This document shows positions 9,597 to 18,242 of a stretch of 64,000 nucleotides of DNA, in pieces; within the stretch, counting starts at the first letter, position 1; every line of letters starts with the position of its first letter. Where the stretch lies: NCBI RefSeq assembly GCF_900116385.1, contig NZ_FPCI01000002.1, positions 496,001-560,000 on the forward strand, given 5' to 3'. A model generated the notes under the pieces. The model had not been told where the DNA came from. It did not search any database and saw only the letters and a program-made list of their open reading frames with translations. A program made the translations under genes and the position numbers. Source of the DNA: Pseudoxanthomonas sp. YR558. Its GTDB lineage: Bacteria > Pseudomonadota > Gammaproteobacteria > Xanthomonadales > Xanthomonadaceae.

Positions 9597-10957
9597 GGAT
9601 GTTCCTGCTGACCGCACTGGTCCTGATGGCGGCATCGCCCGTCGCGTCCGCACAGTCGAAACCGGAAGGCGCCTACGCCAAGCGCTGGCCATTAGCGCTG
9701 TCCGCCGAGCGCGCCGGGGCCTACCGCGTGGAGCTCGATCGCAGCGTGTATGCGACCACCGCGTGGCCTGACCTGCGCGACGTCAACGTGCTCGACGCGC
9801 AGGGCAAGCCCGTGTCCGCCGCGTTGTTCGGCCCCGAGCAGCCGACGGCCCTGCCGGCACGGCGCATCGTGGTGCCGTGGTTCCCGCTGCCCACGCCTGC
9901 ACCGGGCGCGGGAGAGCCCTCGAGCGTTTCCGCACAGTTCGGTGAGCACGGACGCATCGTCCGCATCGAGGCCAGCGGGGGTACGCCCGCGGCCGACACC
10001 GGGCGTGCGTTCCTCGTGGACCTCAGCGGCATCCGCGACAATCCCGAAGCGCTGGAGATCACGTGGGACCCGGGCGAGCCGCGCGAAGCGCGTTTCAGGG
10101 TGGAAGGCAGCCACGACCTCCAGACATGGGACGTGATGGAAGCGCGCGTGACGCTGATGGAATTGCAGCGGGGCACGCAGCGGCTGCTGCATGACGAAGC
10201 GCCGATCCGCGCCGGCTTCCGCTATGTGCGCTTCGTGCCACTGGATGCGGCGGCAGCGCTGCCGATCCGCGAGATCCGCGTGCGGCTGGATGCCGTGCAC
10301 CTGCAGCAGACGGTGGCGTGGTCGGAGCTGCAAGGTCGACGCGTGAGCGAACAGGGCGTCGACGGTTTCGTCTACCGCAGCGACGGACGCTACCCGATCG
10401 CGCTGGTCGACCTGGCGATGGACGATTTCGCGGTGGGCGAATGGACGCTCGAAAGCCGCGATGCGGACGACACGCCGTGGCGCCTGCGGGCGGGTCCCTG
10501 GGTGGCGTATCGCGTCGATGGCGACCGTCCGAGCGCCTCGCCGGACCAGCCGCTGTCCAGCGGGCCTGTGCGCGACCGCGAATGGCGGCTGCGCAGTCGG
10601 GGACCGCTGCCCGATCAGGCGCCGACGCTGCGCCTGGGTTACCGGCCCGAGGTGATGGTGTTCCTGGCCCAGGGCACGCCGCCGTACGCGTTGGTGGCCG
10701 GCAGTGCGGCCGCGCGCCGGGCCTCCGTGCCGATGCCGGAACTGGTGGATGCGCTTCGGCGTGACCGGGGCGAGGACTGGCAGCCGGCACCCGCCTACCT
10801 GTCGCCTGCCAAGGCGCTGGCCGGCGATGCGGCCCTCGTGCCGCCGCCGACGCCACGCGACTGGAAAGCCTGGCTGTTGTGGGGCTTGTTGTTGCTGGGC
10901 GCAGTGCTGGTCGCCGCGTTCGCCTTTAGCCTGCTGCGCAGCCGGCCCGCCGCCTGA
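9593..10957 (+). CDS. DUF3999 exported protein with C-terminal membrane anchor
   Basis: 454 residues. Signal peptide about 1-20 (ends ASAQ), a long strand-rich periplasmic part with repeated jelly-roll-like stretches, and a single membrane helix near the C-terminus (about 424-445, [19 protein letters not shown]) followed by RSRPAA. This matches DUF3999. The pairing with DUF2339 through an ATGA overlap suggests one membrane complex with a large periplasmic sensor or scaffold. No catalytic motif is seen. Role unknown. Confidence 0.85.
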   Translation: MRMFLLTALVLMAASPVASAQSKPEGAYAKRWPLALSAERAGAYRVELDRSVYATTAWPDLRDVNVLDAQGKPVSAALFGPEQPTALPARRIVVPWFPLPTPAPGAGEPSSVSAQFGEHGRIVRIEASGGTPAADTGRAFLVDLSGIRDNPEALEITWDPGEPREARFRVEGSHDLQTWDVMEARVTLMELQRGTQRLLHDEAPIRAGFRYVRFVPLDAAAALPIREIRVRLDAVHLQQTVAWSELQGRRVSEQGVDGFVYRSDGRYPIALVDLAMDDFAVGEWTLESRDADDTPWRLRAGPWVAYRVDGDRPSASPDQPLSSGPVRDREWRLRSRGPLPDQAPTLRLGYRPEVMVFLAQGTPPYALVAGSAAARRASVPMPELVDALRRDRGEDWQPAPAYLSPAKALAGDAALVPPPTPRDWKAWLLWGLLLLGAVLVAAFAFSLLRSRPAA

Positions 10958-11030
10958 GCTCGTCCGCGGTTTGCGGTGCCTGCGCACAGCCGGGACAATA
11001 GGCGTCTTTCCGGCCGCCCAGGACCCCCCG

Positions 11031-12206
11031 ATGCCCATCGTCCGCATGACCGACCTCGACCTGACCGGCAAGCGCGTGCTGATCCGCCAGGATCTGAACG
11101 TGCCGATCGACGCAGGCCGGATCACCTCCGAGCAGCGCATCACCGCGTCGCTGCCGACGCTGAAGCTGGCGCTGCAGAAGGGCGCGGCCGTGATGGTCAC
11201 CTCGCATCTGGGACGTCCGAAGGAGGGCGTGTGGAGCGAAGCCGACTCGCTGGCGCCGGTCGCCGCACGACTTTCCGAATTGCTGGGCGTGGACGTGCCG
11301 CTGGTGAAGGACTGGGTCGATGGCGTCGACGTGCAGCCGGGCCAGGTCGTCCTGCTCGAGAACTGTCGCATGAACATCGGCGAGGGCAAGGATGACGAAG
11401 CGCTGTCGAAGAAGTACGCCGCGCTGTGCGACGTCTTCGTCATGGACGCGTTCGGCACCGCCCACCGCGCACAGGCCTCCACGCATGGCGTGATCCGCTT
11501 CGCTGCCGTTGCAGCGGGCGGCCCGCTGCTGATGGCCGAACTGGACGCGCTGGACAAGGCGCTGGCCAACCCCGCACGTCCGCTGCTCGCCATCGTGGCC
11601 GGCAGCAAGGTGTCCACCAAGCTCGAACTGCTGACCAGCCTGGTCGGCAAGGTCGACCAGCTGATCGTCGGTGGCGGCATCGCCAACACCTTCATCGCCG
11701 CCAACGGCCATGCAGTGGGCAAGTCGCTGTACGAAGCGGACCTGATCGATACCGCGAAGAAGATCGATGCCGATGCGAAGTCGCGCGGCGCCGACATCCC
11801 GCTGCCTTCCGACGTCGTGGTCGCGACGGCCTTCTCGGCCGATGCGCCGGCCACGGTCAAGGCAGTGGAAGCCGTGGCCGCGGACGACCTGATCCTCGAC
11901 ATCGGCCCCGAGACCGCGCTGCGGTACGCCGAGCTCATCAAGTCCGCCGGCACGGTGGTCTGGAACGGCCCCGTCGGCGTGTTCGAATTCGATGCCTTCG
12001 GCAAGGGCACGGAAACGCTGGCGCGCGCGATCGCGCAGTCCGCGGCGTTCTCCATCGCCGGTGGCGGCGACACGCTGGCGGCGGTCGACAAGTACGGCAT
12101 CGCCGACGACGTCAGCTACATCTCCACCGGTGGTGGTGCCTTCCTGGAATTCCTGGAAGGCAAGACGTTGCCCGCCGTCGCCGCCCTGGAGGCGCGCGGC
12201 GCGTGA
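11031..12206 (+). CDS. pgk: Phosphoglycerate kinase
   Basis: 391 residues, family-typical. It transfers phosphate from 1,3-bisphosphoglycerate to ADP. Substrate and hinge motifs are present: [12 protein letters not shown] near the N-terminus, [23 protein letters not shown] and the nucleotide loop AGGGDT near the C-terminus. The start at 11031 follows CCAGGA; a second in-frame ATG at 11046 is a weaker option. A weak GACAAT -10-like hexamer lies at 10994-10999. The stop overlaps the GTG of the next gene. Confidence 0.97.
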   Translation: MPIVRMTDLDLTGKRVLIRQDLNVPIDAGRITSEQRITASLPTLKLALQKGAAVMVTSHLGRPKEGVWSEADSLAPVAARLSELLGVDVPLVKDWVDGVDVQPGQVVLLENCRMNIGEGKDDEALSKKYAALCDVFVMDAFGTAHRAQASTHGVIRFAAVAAGGPLLMAELDALDKALANPARPLLAIVAGSKVSTKLELLTSLVGKVDQLIVGGGIANTFIAANGHAVGKSLYEADLIDTAKKIDADAKSRGADIPLPSDVVVATAFSADAPATVKAVEAVAADDLILDIGPETALRYAELIKSAGTVVWNGPVGVFEFDAFGKGTETLARAIAQSAAFSIAGGGDTLAAVDKYGIADDVSYISTGGGAFLEFLEGKTLPAVAALEARGA

Positions 12207-12844
12207 GCCGTCCCACGCTGTTCTTCGATCTCGACGGCACGCTGATCGATTCCGCCATCGGCATCACCCGCTGTGTCGCGCATGCGCTGACGCAGCTCGA
12301 GCATCCGGTGCCTACCGACGCCGAGCTGCGTGGCTGGATCGGTCCGTCGCTGCGTACCAGTTTCATGCCGCTGCTGGGTGATCAGGCCAAGGTCGAAGCC
12401 GCGATCGAACACTATCTCGAACGCTTCGAGTCGCATGGCTGGCTCGAGCACCAGGTCTACGCCGGCATCGGCGAGACTATCGAAGCCTTGCACGCGGACG
12501 GCCACCGGCTGGCTGTGGTCACCGCGAAGAACGAACCGCATGCGCGCAAGATCCTCGCGCACCTGCCGTTCGGCCACCGCTTCGAGGAGATCATCGGCGC
12601 CACCGCCGACGGTCGCCTGAGCCACAAGGCGGATCTCATCGGCGAAGCGCTCCGCCGGCTAGCGCTGACGCCAGAGGCTTGCTGGATGATCGGCGACCGC
12701 CGCATGGATATCGAAGGCGCGCGCCACCACGGCATGCGCAACGTGGGCGTGCTGTGGGGCTTCGGTGGCGAGCAGGAACTGCGTGATGCGGGCGCGGATC
12801 ATCTGGCGAAATCGCCTGCACAACTGGCGCCGCTGTTCGCCTGA
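12203..12844 (+). CDS. HAD-family phosphatase, phosphoglycolate phosphatase-like
   Basis: 213 residues starting at a GTG that overlaps the pgk stop. HAD motif I is FDLDGT (D9 nucleophile, D11 acid/base), motif II the threonine in VVTAKNE, motif III the lysine in LSHKADLI and motif [15 protein letters not shown] helical cap inserted after motif I fits the Gph/PGP subclass, which hydrolyses small phosphate esters. Being translationally linked to pgk hints at clean-up of a glycolytic by-product such as phosphoglycolate, but the substrate cannot be read from sequence. Confidence 0.88.
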   Translation: MSRPTLFFDLDGTLIDSAIGITRCVAHALTQLEHPVPTDAELRGWIGPSLRTSFMPLLGDQAKVEAAIEHYLERFESHGWLEHQVYAGIGETIEALHADGHRLAVVTAKNEPHARKILAHLPFGHRFEEIIGATADGRLSHKADLIGEALRRLALTPEACWMIGDRRMDIEGARHHGMRNVGVLWGFGGEQELRDAGADHLAKSPAQLAPLFA

Positions 12845-13112
12845 GTAACGCGATCAAACGCGCGTTTCATCCGATGCGTTTGCGCAGTCGGGTGTGCGCG
12901 CGCAACATCCCGCCATTCCGCTCAGACCAAAAAAATACCAGTAGCGTGGCGTGGCCGGATCGCGTGAAAGTGCTTGAAAACAGCGGTTTCGATCCGCATG
13001 CGACAGCATCCCGCATGCTGTCCCGGGACAGCATGCGGGCATGATGATCGCCGGTCGTTGCGGCGTTCAATCGCTGTGGTAGCGTTTGCGGCGATTTCAG
13101 GGAATCCGCACC
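12845..13112. other. 268-base regulatory gap before pyk
   Basis: No gene is seen. It holds a 12-base palindrome AAACGCGCGTTT (12856-12867) just after the phosphatase stop, an A-rich patch near 12927, and a 30-base perfect palindrome (listed separately). A promoter for pyk is expected here, but no convincing -35/-10 pair stands out. Confidence 0.5.
13010..13039. repeat. 30-base perfect palindrome upstream of pyk
   Basis: Fifteen bases (CCCGCATGCTGTCCC) are followed directly by their exact reverse complement, ending 73 bases before the pyk ATG. A partial related copy, GCGACAGCATCCCGC, lies just upstream. With no loop it could be a dimer-binding operator, or in RNA a strong hairpin with a few unpaired central bases. 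No T-tract follows, so a terminator is unlikely. Confidence 0.75.
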
Positions 13113-14582
13113 ATGACCGAACGCCAGCGCCGTACCAAGATCCTCGCCACCCTCGGACCGGCGACGGACCCGCCCGGCGTGCTCGAGGAATTGTTCCGTG
13201 CCGGCGTCAACGTGGTGCGTTTGAACTTCTCGCATGGCGATCCTTCGGGACAGGCCAAGCGGGCGGCCGCCGTGCGCCTCGCCGCACAGCGCGTGGGCGC
13301 CGAGGTCGGCATCCTCGCCGACCTGCCGGGACCGAAGATCCGCATAGAGCGTTTCGCCGAAGGCAAGATCGTGCTGAAGAAGGGCGATCGCTTCGACCTG
13401 GTCGCCAGCGCGGATGCGCCTCCCGGCGATATCCACCAGGTCGGCGTCAGCTACCTCGGCCTGCCGGGCGACGTGGGTGCCGATGACGTGCTGCTGCTCG
13501 ACGATGGCCTGATGCAGTTGCAAGTCGTACAGGTCGATGGCGAGCGCATCGTCTGCACGGTGTTGAACGATGGCGTGCTGTCCGACCGCAAGGGCCTCAA
13601 CAAGCAGGGCGGTGGCTTGTCGCTGGGCGCGCTGACCGAGCGCGACCGCGAGCTGATCGCCTACGTCGCCGAGAACATCGGCGTGGATTTCATCGCCGTG
13701 TCGTTCTGCCGCAATGCCGAGGACATGAACGAAGCGCGCCGCATTGCGCGCCAGCATGGTTGCGATGCCGCGCTGGTGTCGAAGATCGAGCGTACCGAAG
13801 CCATCGAGAACCTGACCGAGATCGTCGATGCCAGCGACGTGGTGATGGTGGCGCGTGGCGACCTGGGCGTGGAGATCGGCGATGCCGAGTTGCCGGGCCT
13901 ACAGAAGAAGATCATTCGCGAATCGCTGGCGCAGAACAAAGTGGTGATCACGGCCACGCAGATGCTCCAGTCGATGGTGGACAGCCCGATCCCGACCCGC
14001 GCCGAAGTGCTCGACGTGGCCAACGCCGTGATCGACGGCACCGACGCGGTGATGCTCTCCGCCGAAACCGCCGCCGGCAGCTACCCGGTGCGTGCCGTGG
14101 AAGCGATGGCGCGCATCTGCCTGGGTGCCGAGAAGCAGTTCGAAATGGATACCGATTTCGAGAAGGCGCCGCGCAACCTCGAGCGCGCCGACCAGGCGAT
14201 CGCGATGGCGACGATGTTCCTGTCCGAGCACATCGGCGTGCGCGCGATCGTCGCGATGACCGAATCCGGCGGCACCGCGCGCTTCCTGTCGCGCTTCCGC
14301 TCGAGCGCGCCGATCTACGCGTTCTCGCGCCATGACGGCGCGCGCCGCAAGATGGCGATGATCCGCGACGTGTTCCCGATCGCGTTCGACAGCCGCGGCC
14401 TGGCGCCGCGCGAGGCTGCGCGCGACGCCATGCGCGTGCTGCACGATCGTGCGCTGCTGGCCGAGGGCGACCGCGTGATCTTCACCAGCGGCGACCACAT
14501 GGAGCAGCACGGCGCCACCAATACGCTGCGCCTGCTGCAGATGGGCGAGCGGGGCAAGGCCGAGGGCCTCGGCGAGCTGTAA
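13113..14582 (+). CDS. pyk: Pyruvate kinase
   Basis: 489 residues, full three-domain enzyme. It converts phosphoenolpyruvate and ADP to pyruvate and ATP. Seen: N-terminal RTKILATLGPATD, the ADLPGPKIRIE segment, the metal-binding VMVARGDLGVEIG motif, and a C-terminal allosteric-type domain with TESGGTARFLSRFR. The ATG at 13113 sits behind AGGGAA; an in-frame ATG at 13086 lacks a ribosome site. It stands alone between the palindromic gap and the aldolase gene. Confidence 0.97.
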   Translation: MTERQRRTKILATLGPATDPPGVLEELFRAGVNVVRLNFSHGDPSGQAKRAAAVRLAAQRVGAEVGILADLPGPKIRIERFAEGKIVLKKGDRFDLVASADAPPGDIHQVGVSYLGLPGDVGADDVLLLDDGLMQLQVVQVDGERIVCTVLNDGVLSDRKGLNKQGGGLSLGALTERDRELIAYVAENIGVDFIAVSFCRNAEDMNEARRIARQHGCDAALVSKIERTEAIENLTEIVDASDVVMVARGDLGVEIGDAELPGLQKKIIRESLAQNKVVITATQMLQSMVDSPIPTRAEVLDVANAVIDGTDAVMLSAETAAGSYPVRAVEAMARICLGAEKQFEMDTDFEKAPRNLERADQAIAMATMFLSEHIGVRAIVAMTESGGTARFLSRFRSSAPIYAFSRHDGARRKMAMIRDVFPIAFDSRGLAPREAARDAMRVLHDRALLAEGDRVIFTSGDHMEQHGATNTLRLLQMGERGKAEGLGEL

Positions 14583-14681
14583 CCGGTTTCCCCGGACGGG
14601 GCGAGGTCCAGCAGCGTCCGCATGCGGGCGCGGCGGTGGCGTGCCCCGTGCGTCGTCACCCGCGGGCACCGCCAAGCGGGC

Positions 14682-14687
14682 TACAAT
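14682..14687 (+). promoter_or_regulatory. -10 element (TACAAT) for the aldolase gene
   Basis: TACAAT lies 33 bases before the aldolase ATG. The same TAnAAT type recurs before gapA, glyA and the rib operon in this window. No clear -35 is seen. Confidence 0.35.
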
Positions 14688-14720
14688 TGGTATCTTTCCC
14701 GCCGCTTCTCCAGGAACCCC

Positions 14721-15725
14721 ATGAGCATCGAACAGCTTGCCGAAACCGCCCAGGCCATGGTGGCCGCGGGTAAGGGCATCATCGCGATCGACGAGTCCAC
14801 CACCACCATCGCCAAGCGGTTCCAGGGCGTGGGCATCGAGAACACGGAAGAGAACCGTCGCGCCTACCGCGAGCTGCTGCTCACCACGCCGAAGCTGTCC
14901 GACTACATCTCGGGCGCCATCCTGTACGACGAAACCATCCGCCAGTCCACCAAGGACGGCGTGCCGTTCGCCAAGTACATGAGCGAGCACGGCATCATCC
15001 CGGGCATCAAGGTGGACAAGGGCACGCATGCCCTGGCCGGCTGCCCGGGCGAAGTGGTCACCGAGGGTCTCGACGGCCTGCGCGACCGCCTAAAGGAGTA
15101 CTACAAGCTGGGTGCACGCTTCGCCAAGTGGCGTGCAGTGATCACCATCGGCGAAGACATCCCGTCCGGCACCTGCATCGAAGCCAACGCCCACGCGCTG
15201 GCCCGCTATGCCGCGCTGTGCCAGGAATGCGGCCTGGTCCCGATGGTGGAGCCGGAAGTGCTGATGGACGGCGACCACAACATCGAAGTCTGCTACGAAG
15301 TGACCGAAGCCGTGCTGCGTTCGCTGTTCGGCGCGCTGTACGAGCAGAACGTGCTGCTGGAAGGCACCATCCTGAAGGCGTCGATGGTCATCGCCGGCAA
15401 GGACAGCGACGAGCAGGCCGACGTCGACGAAGTAGCCGAATCCACCGTGATGTGCCTGAAGAGCACCGTGCCGGCGATCCTGCCGGGCATCGTGTTCCTG
15501 TCCGGCGGCCAGACCGACGAGCAGTCCACCGCCCACCTCAATGCGATGAACCAGCTCGGCAGCCTGCCGTGGCCGCTGAGCTTCTCGTACGGCCGCGCCA
15601 TGCAGCAGGCCGCGCTGAAGCTGTGGTCGCAGGACCTGAAGGGCAACTTCGCCAAGGCGCAGGCCGTGGTGTACGAGCGCGCCAAGGAAAACGGCCTGGC
15701 CGCGCTGGGCAAGTGGGAAGGCTGA
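14721..15725 (+). CDS. Class I fructose-bisphosphate aldolase
   Basis: 334 residues. It cleaves fructose 1,6-bisphosphate to two triose phosphates through a Schiff base. The eukaryote-like class I signature is present: AIDESTTTIAKRF near 22-33, EPEVLMDGDHNIEVC, and the Schiff-base lysine K219 in EGTILKASMV. The ATG is preceded by CCAGGAA. It follows pyk with its own promoter-like element and ends at a shared terminator. It is clearly not the class II zinc enzyme. I leave the symbol empty because naming of class I enzymes varies. Confidence 0.95.
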   Translation: MSIEQLAETAQAMVAAGKGIIAIDESTTTIAKRFQGVGIENTEENRRAYRELLLTTPKLSDYISGAILYDETIRQSTKDGVPFAKYMSEHGIIPGIKVDKGTHALAGCPGEVVTEGLDGLRDRLKEYYKLGARFAKWRAVITIGEDIPSGTCIEANAHALARYAALCQECGLVPMVEPEVLMDGDHNIEVCYEVTEAVLRSLFGALYEQNVLLEGTILKASMVIAGKDSDEQADVDEVAESTVMCLKSTVPAILPGIVFLSGGQTDEQSTAHLNAMNQLGSLPWPLSFSYGRAMQQAALKLWSQDLKGNFAKAQAVVYERAKENGLAALGKWEG

Positions 15726-15773
15726 GCGCCCGCGCTCAGCGATGACTGCCCAGCGGCAGTCCGTGGTCGATGA

Positions 15774-15798
15774 AACGCCGGCGAAAGCCGGCGTTTTT
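15774..15798. terminator. Bidirectional terminator between the aldolase and DUF6498 genes
   Basis: A 9-base-pair stem AACGCCGGC / GCCGGCGTT with a GAAA tetraloop, followed by TTT on the plus strand; on the minus strand the stem also ends in T-rich sequence. It lies between two convergent genes. Confidence 0.88.
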
Positions 15799-15800
15799 CG

Positions 15801-16412
15801 TTATGCCTGCGCGCGCGCCCGTTTCGCGGCGTTCTCCGCCATCCGCCGGTCGGCGTAATCCATCGTCAGGTCGGAGGCCGTTTTCAGCACGGTGAAGCAC
15901 AGCGTCATCAGCAGGCCGCTGCCGAGCGCGGCGCTGGCCAGGATGATCAGGTGCATCGGGATCACACGCAGGTAGGGCAGGAACATCAGCGCGCCCAGGC
16001 TGGGTTTGCCCTCTACGTCGGCGTCGTGCTGCACGGCGTAGGTCTGCTGCTGCGAATAGACGAACGACAACCCGCAGAGCGCCAGCAGCGCGATGTCGCG
16101 TGGGTTCGCCACGGTGTGGTGCACGCACAAGAAGACGAAATAAACGGCGTGGAAGAAGCCGTAGTGCAGCGAGAAGAAGCTGGCCGTCGAACGCTTGCCG
16201 GCCTCGTCCTCGCTGACACGCTGGCCGCCCGAGGTGAAGCCCTCGGTGGTGAAGTCGCGCAGGGCCAGCATCCGCTTGCGGGCGTACCAGCCGATCACGA
16301 CGCTCTGGATCCAGTAGGGCCAGACCAGCCACCCGGTCTCCCAATCGAAGATCAGGGCCAGCGCCAGGGTCAGGGCATTGGAAGCGAGCAGGGCGAGGGC
16401 GGAGGGGCGCAT
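15801..16412 (-). CDS. DUF6498-type membrane protein
   Basis: 203 residues with about five hydrophobic segments. Landmarks resemble DUF6498: WETGWLVWPYWIQSVVIGWYARKRML near the N-terminus, FFSLHYGFFHAVYFVFL with a histidine in the membrane, then LPYLRVIPMHLIIL. Function unknown. It ends at the shared terminator and points away from the marR gene, so it is a single-gene unit. Confidence 0.75.
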   Translation of the reverse strand: MRPSALALLASNALTLALALIFDWETGWLVWPYWIQSVVIGWYARKRMLALRDFTTEGFTSGGQRVSEDEAGKRSTASFFSLHYGFFHAVYFVFLCVHHTVANPRDIALLALCGLSFVYSQQQTYAVQHDADVEGKPSLGALMFLPYLRVIPMHLIILASAALGSGLLMTLCFTVLKTASDLTMDYADRRMAENAAKRARAQA

Positions 16413-16500
16413 CCGTTCAGGATACGGCAGCGTCGGGCCTTGCAGGACGGGCGTCTGGCCGTCGCCAGACTGAACGGAATTCTCTTGCCTGCAACATTAT

Positions 16501-16525
16501 TGCCTAAGCAGCTATATCATAGGCA
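16501..16525. promoter_or_regulatory. Candidate MarR operator
   Basis: An inverted repeat TGCCTA (16501-16506) and TAGGCA (16520-16525) encloses an AT-rich centre with TATAT and TATCAT, and ends 3 bases before the marR ATG. Autoregulation through such a site is typical for MarR proteins that sit next to the pump they control. Confidence 0.5.
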
Positions 16526-16528
16526 GCC

Positions 16529-17002
16529 ATGAAGACCCCAACCGGCAACAGCACCATCGGTTACCTGATCGCGGACCTGAGCCGGTTGTTCGGCCGGGTG
16601 TTCGACCGGCGTGCCTCCCACCTGGGCCTGACCCGCGTGCAGTGGCGCGCGCTCAAGCGCATTCACCAGAGCGAGGGCATCACCCAGTCGGAACTGGCCG
16701 ACCTGCTCGACATGGAGCCGATCGCCGTCGGGCGCGTCATCGACCGTCTGCAGAAGGCGGGCTTCGTCGAACGCCGCAGCGATCCGGACGATCGCCGCGT
16801 GTGGCGCCTGCACCTGCTGCCGCCGTCGGATGCGGTGATGCACGACATCGAAGCCGTGGCCGTGTCGGTCCGCGAGGACTGCCTGGCCGGCATCGATGCC
16901 GATGAGCTCGCCACCGCCCTCAAGGTACTCGGCCAGATCCGCGAAAACCTCTCCCAGCTCGACCGCGCCAGTCGCGGCGAGTCCTCCCTCCGCAAGAGTT
17001 GA
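16529..17002 (+). CDS. MarR family transcriptional regulator
   Basis: 157 residues with a winged helix-turn-helix: the recognition region is EGITQSELADLLDMEPIAVGRVIDRLQKAGFVERR (about residues 50-85), and the wing contains SDPDDRRVWRLHL, a hallmark of the family. Long flanking helices form the dimer. It lies directly upstream of emrA and emrB and probably represses them until a toxic aromatic ligand binds. Confidence 0.92.
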   Translation: MKTPTGNSTIGYLIADLSRLFGRVFDRRASHLGLTRVQWRALKRIHQSEGITQSELADLLDMEPIAVGRVIDRLQKAGFVERRSDPDDRRVWRLHLLPPSDAVMHDIEAVAVSVREDCLAGIDADELATALKVLGQIRENLSQLDRASRGESSLRKS

Positions 17003-17010
17003 ATCCCACC

Positions 17011-18102
17011 ATGACCAGCAAGATCAACGAAGCCGGCGAGAACGCCGCAAAACCCTCCGCGCCGAAGCGCCGTCGCGTGCCCGTGTGGCTGTGGATCGCC
17101 GGGCCGCTGGCCGTCGCCGGCTTCTTCGGCTGGGAATACGTCGCTTCCGGTCGCGAAGTCAGCACCGACAACGCCTACATCAAGGCCGAGCGCATCCTGA
17201 TCGCGCCGCAGGTCGGCGGGCGCGTGGTCGAAGTCGCCGTGCAGCAGAACCAGCCGGTGAAGAAGGGCGACCTGCTGTTCCGCATCGATGCCGATCCGCT
17301 GACGATCGCCGTCACCCAGAACGAGGCGCTGGTCGCGCGCATGGCGAACTCCGCCAACGCGAGCCGCGCCAAGGTGGTCGGCACCGGCACCTCGATCCAG
17401 GCCGCGCGCGAAACGCTGACCTGGGCGCAGCGCGACCTGCAGCGCATGCAGCAGCTCGCCAGCCAACAGCTGGTCTCGCGCAAGATGCTGGACGACGCGC
17501 GCCACGCGGTCGCCGAAGCGCGCACCGACCTGGCCGACGCCATCGCCAGCCAGTCCGAAGCGACCGCCTCGCTGAGCGGCAGCCCGGGCACGCCCACGCA
17601 GGACCTGCCCGAGTACCGCGCCGCGATGGCGATGCTGGCGAAGGCCCGCCTCGATCTGGACCACGCCGAAGTGCGCGCTCCGGTCGACGGCATCGTCGGT
17701 CTGCACGATTTGCAGGTGGGCGAGTACATCAACGTCGGCCAGACGGCGATGCCGCTGGTGGCGACCTCGCCGATCTGGGTAGAAGCCAACTTCAAGGAAA
17801 CCGAGCTGGAAAAGATGAAGGTCGGCCAGCACGCGACGATCGAAGTGGACAGCTATCCGGGCGTGAAGTGGAAGGCGCACGTCGCGTCCATCGCACCGGC
17901 ATCGGGCGCGGAGTTCAGCGTGCTGCCGCCGCAGAACGCCACCGGCAACTGGGTGAAGATCGTGCAGCGCATTCCCGTGCGTCTCGAGATCGATGGCGCC
18001 GCCACCGATGCGCCGCAGCTGCGCGCTGGCATGAGCGCCGACGTGCATGTCGAACTGCGCGACGGCGGCACGGCGTCCAGCCGCGCCACCGCCGCGCGCT
18101 GA
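17011..18102 (+). CDS. emrA: HlyD/EmrA-type membrane fusion protein
   Basis: 363 residues. One membrane helix near 24-44 (VWLWIAGPLAVAGFFGW), then STDNAYIKAERILIAPQVGGRV, the classic EmrA biotinyl-lipoyl start, a coiled-coil hairpin (about 85-190), and ADVHVELRD near the end. It couples the inner-membrane EmrB pump to an outer-membrane channel. The ATG at 17011 is used; a TTG at 16999 overlaps the marR stop and is unlikely. No outer-membrane factor gene is next to it, so it must borrow one. Confidence 0.92.
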   Translation: MTSKINEAGENAAKPSAPKRRRVPVWLWIAGPLAVAGFFGWEYVASGREVSTDNAYIKAERILIAPQVGGRVVEVAVQQNQPVKKGDLLFRIDADPLTIAVTQNEALVARMANSANASRAKVVGTGTSIQAARETLTWAQRDLQRMQQLASQQLVSRKMLDDARHAVAEARTDLADAIASQSEATASLSGSPGTPTQDLPEYRAAMAMLAKARLDLDHAEVRAPVDGIVGLHDLQVGEYINVGQTAMPLVATSPIWVEANFKETELEKMKVGQHATIEVDSYPGVKWKAHVASIAPASGAEFSVLPPQNATGNWVKIVQRIPVRLEIDGAATDAPQLRAGMSADVHVELRDGGTASSRATAAR

Positions 18103-18242
18103 TTCCCTGTTTCCATGTCATCCCGGGCGTGCGCGGATGCGGGCGAGGGCACTGTGGTGGGGCCCGGCCCCGCTGACGCCGCGCCCCGGGTGACCTCTGG
18201 ATCGTCGTGCCGTCCGCACGCCGATCGCTTACGGAATTTCCC

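Noticed and set aside
9692..12100. 802-codon minus-strand frame over the DUF3999 gene and pgk
   Set aside because: Shadow of two real genes; the Ser/Ala-rich translation lacks any family motif.
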